This document shows, in pieces, positions 25,630 through 37,080 of a stretch of 64,000 nt of DNA (positions are counted from its first letter, which is position 1; each line of letters begins with the position of its first letter). A program made the translations under genes and the position numbers. Below the pieces are notes generated by a model, which had not been told where the DNA came from, made no database searches, and was given only the letters and a program-made list of their open reading frames with translations. Origin of the DNA: Alkalimonas amylolytica (GTDB lineage Bacteria > Pseudomonadota > Gammaproteobacteria > Enterobacterales > Alteromonadaceae); NCBI RefSeq assembly GCF_900107845.1, contig NZ_FNRM01000002.1, forward strand, positions 62,001 through 126,000. Reading direction: 5' to 3'.

Positions 25630-26786
25630 TAAAACAGCTCCTGCAAAGCAGCCACCAGCCTACGGATGTGCTCTGGCTGATGGGCTGCGCTTAGGGTAAT
25701 ACGAAGCCGGGCTTTGCCGGCAGCAACGGTTGGCGGACGGATTGCTGTCAGCCAGATGCCCTTCTGTTGTAACGCCTGACTCAGTGCCAGACAGCGGCTG
25801 GCATCACCAACCAGCACCGGCTGAATGGCAGAGCCAGATGGCAATAGCGGTATATCAGCTGCCTGCGCCAGCTGTTTAAACAAGCACAGATGCTGCTGCA
25901 AACGTTCGCGCCGCCACTCATCCTGCCGGCACAGCTGCACCGCTTTGCGCTGCGCCCAGCACAGCGCCGGCGATAAAGCCGTGCTGTAAATGTAATGACG
26001 GCCAAACTGGCGCAGGTAATCAATCACGGTGGCAGAAGCTGCAATAAAGCCCCCTGAGCCACCCAGCGCTTTACCAAAGTTCGCCATCAAGGCCTGCAAC
26101 TGGGAAGACGCTACCCCTTGCAGCTGCCAGCTGCCCCGCCCCTCAGCGCCAAACACGCCAAGGCCATGAGCATCATCCAGCAGCAAAGGTGCCTGATGCT
26201 GTCCACAAAGCGCTGCCATAGCAGCCAGATCCGGGCTGTCGCCATCCATGCTAAAAACCCCTTCGGTCACCACCACGGCTTTGCCTGCAGGGTGTTGGGT
26301 CAGTAGCTGGTGCAACGAACTCAGATCATTGTGCAAAAAGCGTTTAAAACCACCGGCATGAGCGGTGGCCGCATCAATCAGCGAGGCATGGCTTAGCTTA
26401 TCCAGCAGGATGCGCTCGTCGTTCGCTACCAGGGTCTGCAGCATCGCCTGATTGGCAGCAAAGCCGGAGCTAAACAGCAGCACCTCATCAAAGCCCAGCC
26501 AGTCGCACAGCAGTTCGCTGAGCGCCTGATGCGGATACTGAAACCCGGTCACCAAAGGCGAGCCGGTACTGCCCAGGCCAAAACGGCTAGCCCCTTCAGT
26601 TAGCGCGACTAACACGGCAGGATCCTGCGCCAGACCAAGGTAGTCGTTGCCGGAAAAGTTCAGGTAATCTTTACCCTGCACCCGCACCATGCCATCTGGC
26701 AGCGGCTGCATGCAGCGCTGGCTGCGATGCAGTTGCTGCTGCCGGCGTTTGGTAAGTGCCTGTTGCATGGTAGCGAATTGTGTCAT
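25629..26786 (-). CDS. bioF: 8-amino-7-oxononanoate synthase BioF
   Basis: This PLP enzyme condenses pimeloyl thioester with L-alanine. The PLP-binding Lys239 is in MANFGKALGGSGG, the ring-contacting LLDDAHGLG is at about 202-210, and the glycine-rich SRFGLGSTGSPLVTG is at about 68-81. 385 residues, standard length. It is 24 bases downstream of bioB and overlaps bioC by one base. Confidence 0.95.
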   Translation of the reverse strand: MTQFATMQQALTKRRQQQLHRSQRCMQPLPDGMVRVQGKDYLNFSGNDYLGLAQDPAVLVALTEGASRFGLGSTGSPLVTGFQYPHQALSELLCDWLGFDEVLLFSSGFAANQAMLQTLVANDERILLDKLSHASLIDAATAHAGGFKRFLHNDLSSLHQLLTQHPAGKAVVVTEGVFSMDGDSPDLAAMAALCGQHQAPLLLDDAHGLGVFGAEGRGSWQLQGVASSQLQALMANFGKALGGSGGFIAASATVIDYLRQFGRHYIYSTALSPALCWAQRKAVQLCRQDEWRRERLQQHLCLFKQLAQAADIPLLPSGSAIQPVLVGDASRCLALSQALQQKGIWLTAIRPPTVAAGKARLRITLSAAHQPEHIRRLVAALQELF

Positions 26787-26810
26787 AACACCGGCTCAGC
26801 AGGCTATCGC

Positions 26811-27851
26811 TTAGTTGGCAGCATGGTACAGCGGCGCTTGCTGCTGCTCTTTAATGGCATCGGCCAGTGCCAGCGCGTGCGCTTCGTCCGACACATCCTG
26901 GCGCTGCTCTGGACGAATGCCCAGCTTGGCAAACAACTGCCTATCGGCATCGGCTTCCGGGTTGTCGGTGGTTAAAAGCTTGTCACCATAGAAAATCGAA
27001 TTGGCCCCGGCAAAGAAGCACAGCGCCTGCATTTGCTCGTTCATCCGGCTGCGGCCAGCCGAGAGCCGCACATGGCTGGCCGGCATCATAATGCGGGCTA
27101 CCGCGATGGCACGGACAAAATCAAAAGCGTCCATATCATCAACATTCTCCAGCGGTGTGCCCTGTACTTTTACCAACATATTAATCGGCACACTTTCCGG
27201 ATGCTCCGGCAGGTTCGCCAGTTGCATCAGCAAGGCCGACCGGTCGTTGGCCGACTCCCCCATCCCCAGAATGCCGCCACAGCAGACTTTCATGCCGGCA
27301 TCGCGCACATGCTGCAAGGTATCCAGCCGGTCCTGATAGGTACGCGTGGTAATGATTTCGCCATAAAATTCCGGCGAGGTATCCAGATTGTGGTTGTAGT
27401 AATCCAGGCCAGCGGATGCCAGGCTCTGCGCCTGCTCTGTGTCAATCATGCCCAGCGTCATGCAGGTTTCCAGCCCCATCGCCTTTACACCACGCACCAT
27501 TTCAATCAGATACGGCATGTCACGCTGCTTGGGGTTGCTCCAGGCGGCGCCCATGCAAAACCGGGTAGCGCCTTTTTCTTTGGCAGCCTGGGCCTGACGC
27601 AGTACTTTTTCTACCTCCAGCAGGCGCTCACGCTCCAGCCCGGTGTTGTAGTGGCCGCTTTGCGGGCAGTATTTACAATCTTCGGCGCAGGCACCGGTTT
27701 TAATCGACAACAAGGTGCTGACCTGCACCTCGTTCGGGGTAAAGTGCTGACGATGCACCGTCTGGGCCTGAAATAGCAGATCATTGAATGGCAAGGCGAA
27801 CAAAGCGTTCACTTCAGCTAAGCTCCAGTCGTGACGAATGGCTGTAGACAT
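26811..27851 (-). CDS. bioB: Biotin synthase BioB
   Basis: This radical-SAM enzyme inserts sulfur into dethiobiotin. Cys55, Cys59 and Cys62 in [12 protein letters not shown] bind the SAM [4Fe-4S] cluster, and the distal Arg in VRLSAGRS is the usual ligand of the auxiliary [2Fe-2S] cluster. 346 residues, cytosolic. It leads the bioBFCD run and diverges from bioA across a 106-base gap that contains a good sigma-70 promoter for bioB. Confidence 0.97.
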   Translation of the reverse strand: MSTAIRHDWSLAEVNALFALPFNDLLFQAQTVHRQHFTPNEVQVSTLLSIKTGACAEDCKYCPQSGHYNTGLERERLLEVEKVLRQAQAAKEKGATRFCMGAAWSNPKQRDMPYLIEMVRGVKAMGLETCMTLGMIDTEQAQSLASAGLDYYNHNLDTSPEFYGEIITTRTYQDRLDTLQHVRDAGMKVCCGGILGMGESANDRSALLMQLANLPEHPESVPINMLVKVQGTPLENVDDMDAFDFVRAIAVARIMMPASHVRLSAGRSRMNEQMQALCFFAGANSIFYGDKLLTTDNPEADADRQLFAKLGIRPEQRQDVSDEAHALALADAIKEQQQAPLYHAAN

Positions 27852-27892
27852 GAGGATCCCCGTTTGGATTGTGGTTCGAGTGATTTTTCGCT

Positions 27893-27920
27893 AGTCTAGC
27901 CGCCAGCCCTGACTTGTCAA
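27893..27920 (-). promoter_or_regulatory. Sigma-70 promoter for bioBFCD
   Basis: On the minus strand, TTGACA (27920-27915) and TAGACT (27898-27893) are 16 bases apart. Transcription would begin about 35 bases before the bioB ATG. A plus-strand TTGTCA overlaps the same -35, suggesting divergent, overlapping promoters as in the E. coli bio locus. No canonical BirA operator (TTGTAAACC dyad) is visible. Confidence 0.7.
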
Positions 27921-27957
27921 TCTGATTTGCACACACAACTTTACTGATGGCTACTTT

Positions 27958-29229
27958 ATGAGCATTAATTTGACGTTTGACCGGGAGCATATTTGGCACC
28001 CCTATACCTCGATGATCGATCCGTTGCCGGTGTATCCGGTGGTAGCAGCCGAGGGCTGCGAGCTGATCCTGGAAAATGGTCAGCGACTGGTGGATGGGAC
28101 AGCCTCCTGGTGGTCAGCAGTGCATGGTTACCGCCACCCGGTACTGGACCAGGCCCTGACCGACCAGCTTGGCCAGATGGCCCATGTGATGTTTGGTGGC
28201 ATTACCCATCCACAGGCGGTGACACTTTGCCAGCAGCTGCTGGCGATGACCCCAGCCTCATTAACAAAAGTGTTCCTGGCCGACAGTGGCTCCATCGCCG
28301 TGGAAGTGGCCATTAAGATGGCGCTGCAGTACTGGCAAGGCATGGGTAACACCGATAAAACCGAGTTGATTAGCCTGCGTAAGGGGTATCATGGCGATAC
28401 CTTTGCCGCTATGGCGGTCTGCGATCCGATCGACAGCATGCACAGCATGTTCAGCAAATTGCTGCCGCAGCATCATTTTATACCGGCACCGGACAGTCCC
28501 TATCACAGCGAGTTCCGGCCTGAAAGTCTGCAGCCCTTGCGTCAACTGCTGCTGCATCGCCATACACAGATCGCTGCTCTGATCCTGGAGCCTATTGTGC
28601 AAGGCTATGGCGGCATGCGTTTTTATCACCCCGACTACCTGGCGGGTTGTCGTGCCCTGTGCGATGAATTTGAAGTGCTGCTGATTGCCGACGAGATTGC
28701 TACCGGCTTTGGCCGTACCGGCAGCCTGTTTGCTTGTGAAAAGGCCAAGATTGCTGCCGATATCCTTTGTTTAGGCAAAGCCTTAACCGGCGGCTACCTG
28801 ACCATGGCGGCGACACTGTGCACCGATCAGGTGGCGCTTGGCGTCAGCCAGAGCGAGGCTGGCGGCCTGATGCATGGCCCGACCTTTATGGCCAACCCAC
28901 TAGCCTGCGCGGTGGCCAATGCCAGTATCGGTTTAATTCGGGCTGGCCACTGGCAACAACAGGTAGCGGCGATTGAAGCCCAACTCCGCGCTGAGCTGGC
29001 CCCTTGTCAGGCATCACCTTTGGTGAAAGAAGTACGGGTACTGGGAGCCATTGGCGTGCTGGAGATGCATCAAAGCGTCGATGTGGCTAAGCTGCAACAG
29101 CACTTTGTTGAGGATGGCGTTTGGATCCGGCCTTTTAACCGGCTGATTTATTTGATGCCGCCTTTCCTTATCAGCCCGGAGCAAATCAGTCGTTTATGCT
29201 GGTCGATGCGACGCGCCGTTTTGAAGTAA
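27958..29229 (+). CDS. bioA: Adenosylmethionine-8-amino-7-oxononanoate aminotransferase BioA
   Basis: BioA transfers an amino group from SAM to form 7,8-diaminopelargonate. The PLP lysine is Lys274 in CLGKALTGGY, the same number as in E. coli; IADEIATGFGRTG is the PLP-pocket motif and HIWHPYTSM the N-terminal signature. 423 residues, cytosolic. It is divergent from bioB, the classical biotin locus arrangement, and completes the set together with bioF, bioC, bioD and bioB. Confidence 0.96.
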   Translation: MSINLTFDREHIWHPYTSMIDPLPVYPVVAAEGCELILENGQRLVDGTASWWSAVHGYRHPVLDQALTDQLGQMAHVMFGGITHPQAVTLCQQLLAMTPASLTKVFLADSGSIAVEVAIKMALQYWQGMGNTDKTELISLRKGYHGDTFAAMAVCDPIDSMHSMFSKLLPQHHFIPAPDSPYHSEFRPESLQPLRQLLLHRHTQIAALILEPIVQGYGGMRFYHPDYLAGCRALCDEFEVLLIADEIATGFGRTGSLFACEKAKIAADILCLGKALTGGYLTMAATLCTDQVALGVSQSEAGGLMHGPTFMANPLACAVANASIGLIRAGHWQQQVAAIEAQLRAELAPCQASPLVKEVRVLGAIGVLEMHQSVDVAKLQQHFVEDGVWIRPFNRLIYLMPPFLISPEQISRLCWSMRRAVLK

Positions 29230-29241
29230 AACAATCAAGGC

Positions 29242-29610
29242 TTAGAGACGCAGCAGATAAAGCCCCAGCGCGATAGAGGCCAGCAGCAGGATCACCAGGT
29301 TAAAGTGCAGCCGATCATCTTTACGGCGCAAGCGCAGCCGGTTTAACACCAGGCTGATGGCGCTAAGCAGCGCCGTGCCATACAGCATGGCCTGTAACCA
29401 GTTGGTCAGCGCCGGGTGCCAGTCACCGCGAATTTCAATGTCCCAGTAACGCACCAGGCCAGTATCCATTTCCGGCCGGGCATAATGCACCAGCAACAAA
29501 GCCAAAATAAACAGTACCCAGGCCAGTACCGCCAGCCAGGCAAACAGCTGGCGTACCAGATCCGGCCCCTGACGACGATCATTTTTAAAAGCACTGTGTT
29601 CTGTGGTCAT
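29242..29610 (-). CDS. Small hypothetical inner-membrane protein with three helices
   Basis: 122 residues with membrane segments at about 20-43, 68-86 and 103-121, and a basic loop (LRLRRKDD) that places the middle connection on the cytoplasmic side. The N-terminus carries KNDRRQGPD. It is convergent with bioA, only 12 bases away, and divergent from asnS. I do not recognise a named family and see no catalytic motif. Confidence 0.75.
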   Translation of the reverse strand: MTTEHSAFKNDRRQGPDLVRQLFAWLAVLAWVLFILALLLVHYARPEMDTGLVRYWDIEIRGDWHPALTNWLQAMLYGTALLSAISLVLNRLRLRRKDDRLHFNLVILLLASIALGLYLLRL

Positions 29611-29729
29611 ATACGCGCTAAAAACCTAAGTTTTACTTGTGTTCAGTCACTGCGTCAGTATCATTACACGTCTTAATCATTTGACCAAGTTTAACCGCCA
29701 GGTTTCCAACTTACACGGAGCTTTCTAGC

Positions 29730-31130
29730 ATGTCCGATGCTGTGATTCATGATGTTTTAAGCGGTCGCTACGCTGTTGGCGATACCGTCACTGTTAAAGG
29801 CTGGGTGCGCACCAAGCGCGACTCCAAAGCCGGTATTTCCTTTGTCGCTGTGCACGATGGCAGCTGCTTTGATGCCGTGCAGGCGGTGGTGCCTGCTGAA
29901 TTGCCGAATTATGAGAGCGAAGTCAAACGCCTGACCACTGCCTGCTCCGTGGTAGTGAGCGGCACTATTGCCCGCTCCGAAGGCCAGGGCCAGCAGTTTG
30001 AAATTCAGGCCAGCTCGGTAACCGTGATTGGTTGGGTGGAAAACCCGGATACCTACCCAATGGCACCGAAGCGCCATTCGATGGAGTACCTGCGTGAATT
30101 TGCCCACCTGCGGCCTCGCACCAATATCCATGGCGCTGTGACCCGGGTACGCAACTGTCTGGCGCAAGCCGTGCACCGCTTTTTCCATCAGCGCGGCTTT
30201 TACTGGATCAGCACCCCCATCATCACCGGCTCGGACACCGAAGGCGCTGGCGAGATGTTCCGCGTTAGTACGCTGGATCTGGAAAACCTGCCACGCACCG
30301 AGGCCGGTAAAGTGGATTACAGCAAAGATTTCTTTGACCGCGAGACCTTCCTGACCGTATCCGGCCAGCTGAACGTAGAAACTTACTGCTGCGCCCTCTC
30401 CAAGGTCTACACCTTTGGCCCGACCTTTCGCGCCGAGAACTCCAATACCAGCCGTCACCTGGCTGAATTCTGGATGATTGAACCGGAAGTGGCTTTTGCC
30501 GAACTGGCCGATGTGGCCCAGTTGGCCGAAGACATGCTGAAGTACGTGTTCAAAGCGGTGCTGGAAGAGCGTGCCGACGACATGGCCTTCTTTGCCGAGC
30601 GGGTCGATAAAGATGCCGTCAATCGCTTGCAAAAGATGGTGGACTCCAGCTTTGTGCGGATGGACTACACCGATGCCATTGAGATCCTGCAAAACTGCGG
30701 TAAAACTTTTAACTACCCAGTGGAATGGGGCATTGATTTACAATCCGAACACGAGCGCTACCTGGCTGAAGAGCATGTGGGCGCGCCCATCATTTTGCAA
30801 AATTATCCAAAAGACATCAAAGCCTTCTACATGCGCCTGAACGAAGACGGAAAAACCGTAGCTGCAATGGACATTTTGGCACCCGGCATTGGTGAAATCA
30901 TCGGCGGCAGCCAGCGTGAAGAGCGTCTCGACAAGCTGGATGAGCGGCTGGCAGCCATGGGCCTGAACAAAGACGATTACAGCTGGTACCGCGATTTGCG
31001 CCGTTATGGCACCGTGCCACACTCTGGTTTTGGTCTGGGTTTTGAGCGGCTGGTGAGTTATGTCACCGGTATGGGCAATGTACGCGATGTGATCCCCTTC
31101 CCTCGTACCCCTGGCAACGCCGATTTCTAA
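29730..31130 (+). CDS. asnS: Asparaginyl-tRNA synthetase
   Basis: AsnS charges tRNA-Asn. 466 residues: an N-terminal OB-fold anticodon domain (about 1-110, with [16 protein letters not shown]), then a class II catalytic core with motif 2 in [20 protein letters not shown] and motif 3 in [15 protein letters not shown]. An ACGGAG site precedes the ATG. A strong terminator follows. It is cytosolic and essential; the locus is an isolated transcription unit. Confidence 0.97.
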   Translation: MSDAVIHDVLSGRYAVGDTVTVKGWVRTKRDSKAGISFVAVHDGSCFDAVQAVVPAELPNYESEVKRLTTACSVVVSGTIARSEGQGQQFEIQASSVTVIGWVENPDTYPMAPKRHSMEYLREFAHLRPRTNIHGAVTRVRNCLAQAVHRFFHQRGFYWISTPIITGSDTEGAGEMFRVSTLDLENLPRTEAGKVDYSKDFFDRETFLTVSGQLNVETYCCALSKVYTFGPTFRAENSNTSRHLAEFWMIEPEVAFAELADVAQLAEDMLKYVFKAVLEERADDMAFFAERVDKDAVNRLQKMVDSSFVRMDYTDAIEILQNCGKTFNYPVEWGIDLQSEHERYLAEEHVGAPIILQNYPKDIKAFYMRLNEDGKTVAAMDILAPGIGEIIGGSQREERLDKLDERLAAMGLNKDDYSWYRDLRRYGTVPHSGFGLGFERLVSYVTGMGNVRDVIPFPRTPGNADF

Positions 31131-31153
31131 GCAAGCGCTGCCACGCCAAACGA

Positions 31154-31186
31154 ATCAGCCCCGCTACTGCGGGGCTGATGTTTTTT
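31154..31186 (+). terminator. Rho-independent terminator of asnS
   Basis: A ten-base stem ATCAGCCCCG with CGGGGCTGAT and a six-base loop is followed by G and six T. It begins 23 bases after the stop codon. Confidence 0.92.
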
Positions 31187-31198
31187 AACATTGTAGCC

Positions 31199-31756
31199 TT
31201 AAAAGTCGGCAAAGAAGTCGGTAGGATCTAGCGCAGGCCGCTGCGGCACCTTCGTAGCTGGCGTCCCCAGATACAAAAAACCGACAATTTCATCGTCTTC
31301 ACCCAACTCCAGCGATTGTTTGACAAACTCCATCTCGGCATACATGCCGGTGCGCCACATGCTGCCATAGCCTTGGGCAAAAGCGGCTTGCTGCATTGCC
31401 ATCACGGAACAGGCAGCAGATTGCAGTTGCTCATGCAGCGGGATTTTCGACTCGCTGTTGCAACGGGCGATGCAAACAATCACCATTGGCGCCCGCAGCG
31501 GCAACTGCCGGGCCCGCTCCAGCAGATCATTGGAAATGGACGGATCATCCTCCACCGCGGCTTCGGCGAAAATATCCCCTAAACGCTCTAAGGATGAACG
31601 GCCCTGCACAATTAGAAAGCGCCATGGCCGCAAAGCACCATGATCCGGTACCCGCAGCGCCGCCTGCTTGATCAGTTCCAGAGCCTCCCCCTGCGGGGCT
31701 GGTTCAATTAAACGCGGACAAGATTGTCGTGTAGTCAGTAGCGTGATCGCATCCAT
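31199..31756 (-). CDS. Nitroreductase family protein, YdjA-like
   Basis: This small FMN flavoprotein is related to E. coli YdjA. 185 residues, with the family's LRVPDHGALRPWRFLIV, RAPMVIVCIARC, VMAMQQAAFAQGYGSMWRTG and GFLYLGTP. It reduces nitro or other electrophilic compounds with NAD(P)H; the natural substrate is unknown. Three start codons (TTG 31762, ATG 31759, ATG 31756) are open. AAGG is seven bases before 31756, and the family starts at MDA, so I use 31756. It is convergent with asnS and downstream of glgA. Confidence 0.9.
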   Translation of the reverse strand: MDAITLLTTRQSCPRLIEPAPQGEALELIKQAALRVPDHGALRPWRFLIVQGRSSLERLGDIFAEAAVEDDPSISNDLLERARQLPLRAPMVIVCIARCNSESKIPLHEQLQSAACSVMAMQQAAFAQGYGSMWRTGMYAEMEFVKQSLELGEDDEIVGFLYLGTPATKVPQRPALDPTDFFADF

Positions 31757-31893
31757 CATCAAACCTTTTCTCAGAACAAAACTGCGATTTCAAAGTTGGT
31801 AATAAGGCTATCAGAAGTTGTTCAGGCTGCCTACGGCTTTTGCTGCAATTTATGCCCGAGTCAGGTCAACCGCTGAGGAATCACTCAGACTGC

Positions 31894-33300
31894 TCAGTTT
31901 TCTGCCAAAGCTGCCTGGTACAGCGCTTCGTACTGCTCGCGTGCCTGCTGCCAACTGAAGAGCTGCGCCATACCGCGTTGTTGCATGACCAGATAAGCCG
32001 GCTTGTCCTGATACAGTGCATCGGCTTGCTGCAACACCTTTACCAGTGCAGCCGCTGTTGCCGGTCCAAAATGCAAGCCGGTTGCATCGGGCTCTGGGTA
32101 AGGCACCACCGTATCTTTCAGGCCACCTGTTGCCCGCACAATGGGCAAGGTGCCATAGCGCAAACTGTAAATCTGATTCAGACCACAGGGTTCAAATAAA
32201 GACGGCATCAGAAAAAAATCGCCGCCGGCTTCAATTTTATGTGCCATCGCTTCATCAAAGCCCATCACAAAGCTCATCTGACCTTTAAAACGAGCCGCCA
32301 ATGCAAACAAAGCCTCGGTGTATTGTCGCTCCCCGGTCCCCATAATCAACACCTGAGAATCCGTGGTCGGCAGCCACTGCGCCAGAGCCGGCAGCAGGTA
32401 ATCAAAACCTTTTTGGCTGGTAATACGGCTCACCGCTACATACAGCGGCACAGGCTTGTCCGGCAGCTGATGATGCTGACGCAGCCAGGTTTTGCAGGCT
32501 GCTTTGCCCGACAGATCCGGCCAATCGTAATTGGCTACCAAATGCGGGTCCTCGGCAGGATGCCACAGGCTGTAATCACAGCCATTTAGGATACCGCGAA
32601 AATCAGCCTGGCGTTGCTGGTAAAGCGCGGCTAAACCATTGGCGGCCGGCTCACTTAGTAACTCATCGCGGTAACCGCTGCTGACGGTATTTAACTTGCT
32701 AGCCGTTAGAATGCCTTGCTGCAACAGGTTGACTGGCTCCGCACTTTCCGACAGCTCCAGTTGGCTGGCCCAGCTGGCTGCCACCACTTCCTGATAAGCC
32801 CCATTGTGAATGGTAAACACAAAACGGCTATTAGCAAAAAAGTCATCCTGCGCCTGTTCCTGCTGCAAATAGACGCCAGCCAGCGCAGTTTGCCAATCGT
32901 GGCCGTGAATGATATCCGGACAAAACCCCTGTTCCCGGCACCAGGTCAGGGCTGCTTTGCAAAAAAAAGCAAAACGCAGCGGGTTATCGGCATAGCCGTG
33001 TTCACCATCGTCGTAGGGACGCAGCCGCTGGAAAAACTCATGATGCTCAATGAGCCCAACGGAAACGCCATCCTGGTTCAGATGACGCACTGCGCAGCCA
33101 AAAGGACGCTGACCAAGCGTCAGATACACCGATTGCCAATCCTGTGTTTTTAGCTCATACAAACTGCCGTACTTCGGCAGCAACACCACAACCTGATGAC
33201 CGGCATCGACCAGAGATTTGGTCAGGCCCCGGCAGGCATCAGCAAGGCCGCCGGTTTTTATCAGCCCTTCGTACTCACTGCATAACATCAAAATACGCAT
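31894..33300 (-). CDS. glgA: Glycogen synthase GlgA (GT5)
   Basis: GlgA transfers glucose from ADP-glucose to the growing alpha-1,4-glucan. The ADP-glucose site KTGGLAD (Lys15) is near the N-terminus, SRITSQKGFDYLLPAL opens the C-terminal Rossmann domain, and SLFEPCGLNQIYSLRYG carries the retaining-transferase Glu pair. 468 residues, close to E. coli (477). It is 28 bases downstream of glgC on the same strand. No branching, debranching or phosphorylase gene is in the window. Confidence 0.95.
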   Translation of the reverse strand: MRILMLCSEYEGLIKTGGLADACRGLTKSLVDAGHQVVVLLPKYGSLYELKTQDWQSVYLTLGQRPFGCAVRHLNQDGVSVGLIEHHEFFQRLRPYDDGEHGYADNPLRFAFFCKAALTWCREQGFCPDIIHGHDWQTALAGVYLQQEQAQDDFFANSRFVFTIHNGAYQEVVAASWASQLELSESAEPVNLLQQGILTASKLNTVSSGYRDELLSEPAANGLAALYQQRQADFRGILNGCDYSLWHPAEDPHLVANYDWPDLSGKAACKTWLRQHHQLPDKPVPLYVAVSRITSQKGFDYLLPALAQWLPTTDSQVLIMGTGERQYTEALFALAARFKGQMSFVMGFDEAMAHKIEAGGDFFLMPSLFEPCGLNQIYSLRYGTLPIVRATGGLKDTVVPYPEPDATGLHFGPATAAALVKVLQQADALYQDKPAYLVMQQRGMAQLFSWQQAREQYEALYQAALAEN

Positions 33301-33328
33301 TCAACGAACCTTTTTTTTAACGCCAGAT

Positions 33329-34561
33329 TTAATCAAAGCCAACCCGGGCTCCTTTAGGGATCACAATAACACCGCCCTCGGAAACATGAAAACGCTGGCG
33401 ATCCAGACTCATGTCTTCGCCAATGACCGTATTGGGCGCGATCTTCACATCTTTATCGATGATGGCACGGCGAATGCGGCAGCCCCGACCAATGTCGTTG
33501 TTGCCCATCAACACACATTTTTCTATGTAAGCATGGCTGTGTACATGCACATTGTAGCCAAGAATGGAGTGATAAACGATGGAGCCACTAATGATGCAGC
33601 CTGAGGAGACCATGGAGCTAATGGCCTGACCGGTGCGGTTGGCTTCGTCGTGCACAAACTTAGCCGGTGGCATTGGCGGTGTGTAACTGCGCAGTGGCCA
33701 GTAGCGGTTGTATAGGTCAAACGGCGGGATCACAGCAATCAGATCCATATTGGCTTCATAATAAGAATCGAGTGTGCCAACATCACGCCAGTAGCCACGG
33801 GATATCTCCTGCTCACCACGAATCATATTACTTGAAAAATCATACACATAGACATCGCCACCCGGGTACAGTTTCGGGATAATGTTTTTTCCAAAGTCGT
33901 GGCTGGAATCCGGATCCGCCGCGTCGGTTTCAAGGCTGTCGATCAAGCAGCCTTTTTCAAAGATGTAGTTGCCCATCGAAGCCAGCACATAATCCGGTCG
34001 ACCGGGTATGGTTTTAGGGTTGGCTTGTGGCTTTTCTTCAAAGCCAATCATTTTGCCGTTAGCATCCACTTCGATAACACCAAAATGATGGGCGTCAGCC
34101 ACGGGCACCGGGATGGCAGCCACCGTCATGCTGGCATTGTTTTGACGGTGAAAATCCAGCATTTGCCGCACATCCATCTTGTAAATATGATCGCCACCGA
34201 AAATGCATACTTGCTCTGGATCCAACCCATGGATCAGATGCAGGTTCTGATAGATCGCATCGGCAGTACCCAGGTACCAGTGTTTGCCAGTTTGCATCTG
34301 AGCCGGGATAGGATCGATAAACCGATTGGTTAACCCCGATACCCGCCAGGCACGGCCCAGGTGCTTCATCAGAGAGTGCGATTTAAATTGGGTAATCACG
34401 AAGATTTGCAAAAAATCCGAGTTGACAAAATTGTTCAGTACAAAATCAATAATGCGATAATTGCCACCAAAAGGCACCGCCGGCTTGGCACGAATCCCGG
34501 TCAGTGGCGCCAGTCGCGTCCCCTCCCCCCCGGCTAAAATCATGGTTAACACACCTGACAT
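33329..34561 (-). CDS. glgC: Glucose-1-phosphate adenylyltransferase GlgC
   Basis: GlgC makes ADP-glucose from ATP and glucose 1-phosphate, the committed step of glycogen synthesis. The nucleotide loop is ILAGGEGTRLAPLT, with FGGNYRIIDFVLNN next, and a left-handed beta-helix C-terminus (GCIISGSIV, GCRIRRAIIDKD). The open frame starts at 34627, but ATG at 34561 has AGGGAG upstream and matches the family start; the product is 410 residues. It heads a glgC-glgA operon. Allosteric control by sugar phosphates and AMP is a family property. Confidence 0.95.
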   Translation of the reverse strand: MSGVLTMILAGGEGTRLAPLTGIRAKPAVPFGGNYRIIDFVLNNFVNSDFLQIFVITQFKSHSLMKHLGRAWRVSGLTNRFIDPIPAQMQTGKHWYLGTADAIYQNLHLIHGLDPEQVCIFGGDHIYKMDVRQMLDFHRQNNASMTVAAIPVPVADAHHFGVIEVDANGKMIGFEEKPQANPKTIPGRPDYVLASMGNYIFEKGCLIDSLETDAADPDSSHDFGKNIIPKLYPGGDVYVYDFSSNMIRGEQEISRGYWRDVGTLDSYYEANMDLIAVIPPFDLYNRYWPLRSYTPPMPPAKFVHDEANRTGQAISSMVSSGCIISGSIVYHSILGYNVHVHSHAYIEKCVLMGNNDIGRGCRIRRAIIDKDVKIAPNTVIGEDMSLDRQRFHVSEGGVIVIPKGARVGFD

Positions 34562-34896
34562 ACCAACTCCCTGTGAATAGATAAAAAAAATCAGATAGCA
34601 AACAGAGCTCTGCAAAGCTGAGGCCATTTTGACGAAGTCATGGGCACATTGCAGTATAGCCGCTTACATTGCATACGTATGTGGTAATTTAGGCTGCCGG
34701 TATGTCACTGTCATGACAACTGCACCAGCATGCAGCAAAAGGCGGCTTTTGTACGCACCAAACAGGGGCGAGTATGCACCTGCTATTCTTCAGGCTAGCA
34801 AAGCTTGCTGCTGGCAACAAGGAAAGCTGAAAACAAAGGGGAACTGACGGCAGAAAATACCTTGCTGCCAGCTAAGGCAGCAAGGTAAAACAAACA
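34562..34896. other. Intergenic region between fadH and glgC
   Basis: 335 bases. The end near fadH has its terminator at 34858-34886. On the minus strand a TATACT box at 34658-34653 is the best -10 for glgC, with no good -35. A ten-base perfect palindrome CATACGTATG at 34672-34681 lies just upstream and could be an operator in place of the -35. A 72-codon plus-strand frame crosses the region but has no start site or recognisable product, and I do not call it. Confidence 0.4.
34858..34886 (-). terminator. Rho-independent terminator of fadH
   Basis: A perfect ten-base stem (CCTTGCTGCC / GGCAGCAAGG) with a six-base loop is followed on the minus strand by TATTTTC. It starts 11 bases after the fadH stop. 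Confidence 0.85.
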
Positions 34897-36966
<2,070 letters not shown>

Positions 36967-37080
36967 TTACCCCAGATACGCAATATGTACATTTGCTTAC
37001 AAATTGCAGTTATCTTTAGCCGCTAAATTCGCTAGCATAGTATGACCTAATTTTGTTTTTAATGTTGTGTAGGAATTCGT

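Noticed and set aside
27033-27776. 247-codon open frame opposite bioB
   Set aside because: It is a shadow of bioB caused by codon bias; no domain is visible and there is no promoter.
29757-30692. 311-codon open frame opposite asnS
   Set aside because: It is fully inside the coding region of an unmistakable synthetase on the other strand, with no recognisable product or start site.
34629-34847. 72-codon frame in the fadH-glgC gap
   Set aside because: It begins without a ribosome-binding site and crosses the glgC promoter region; the product is cysteine-rich without any known motif.
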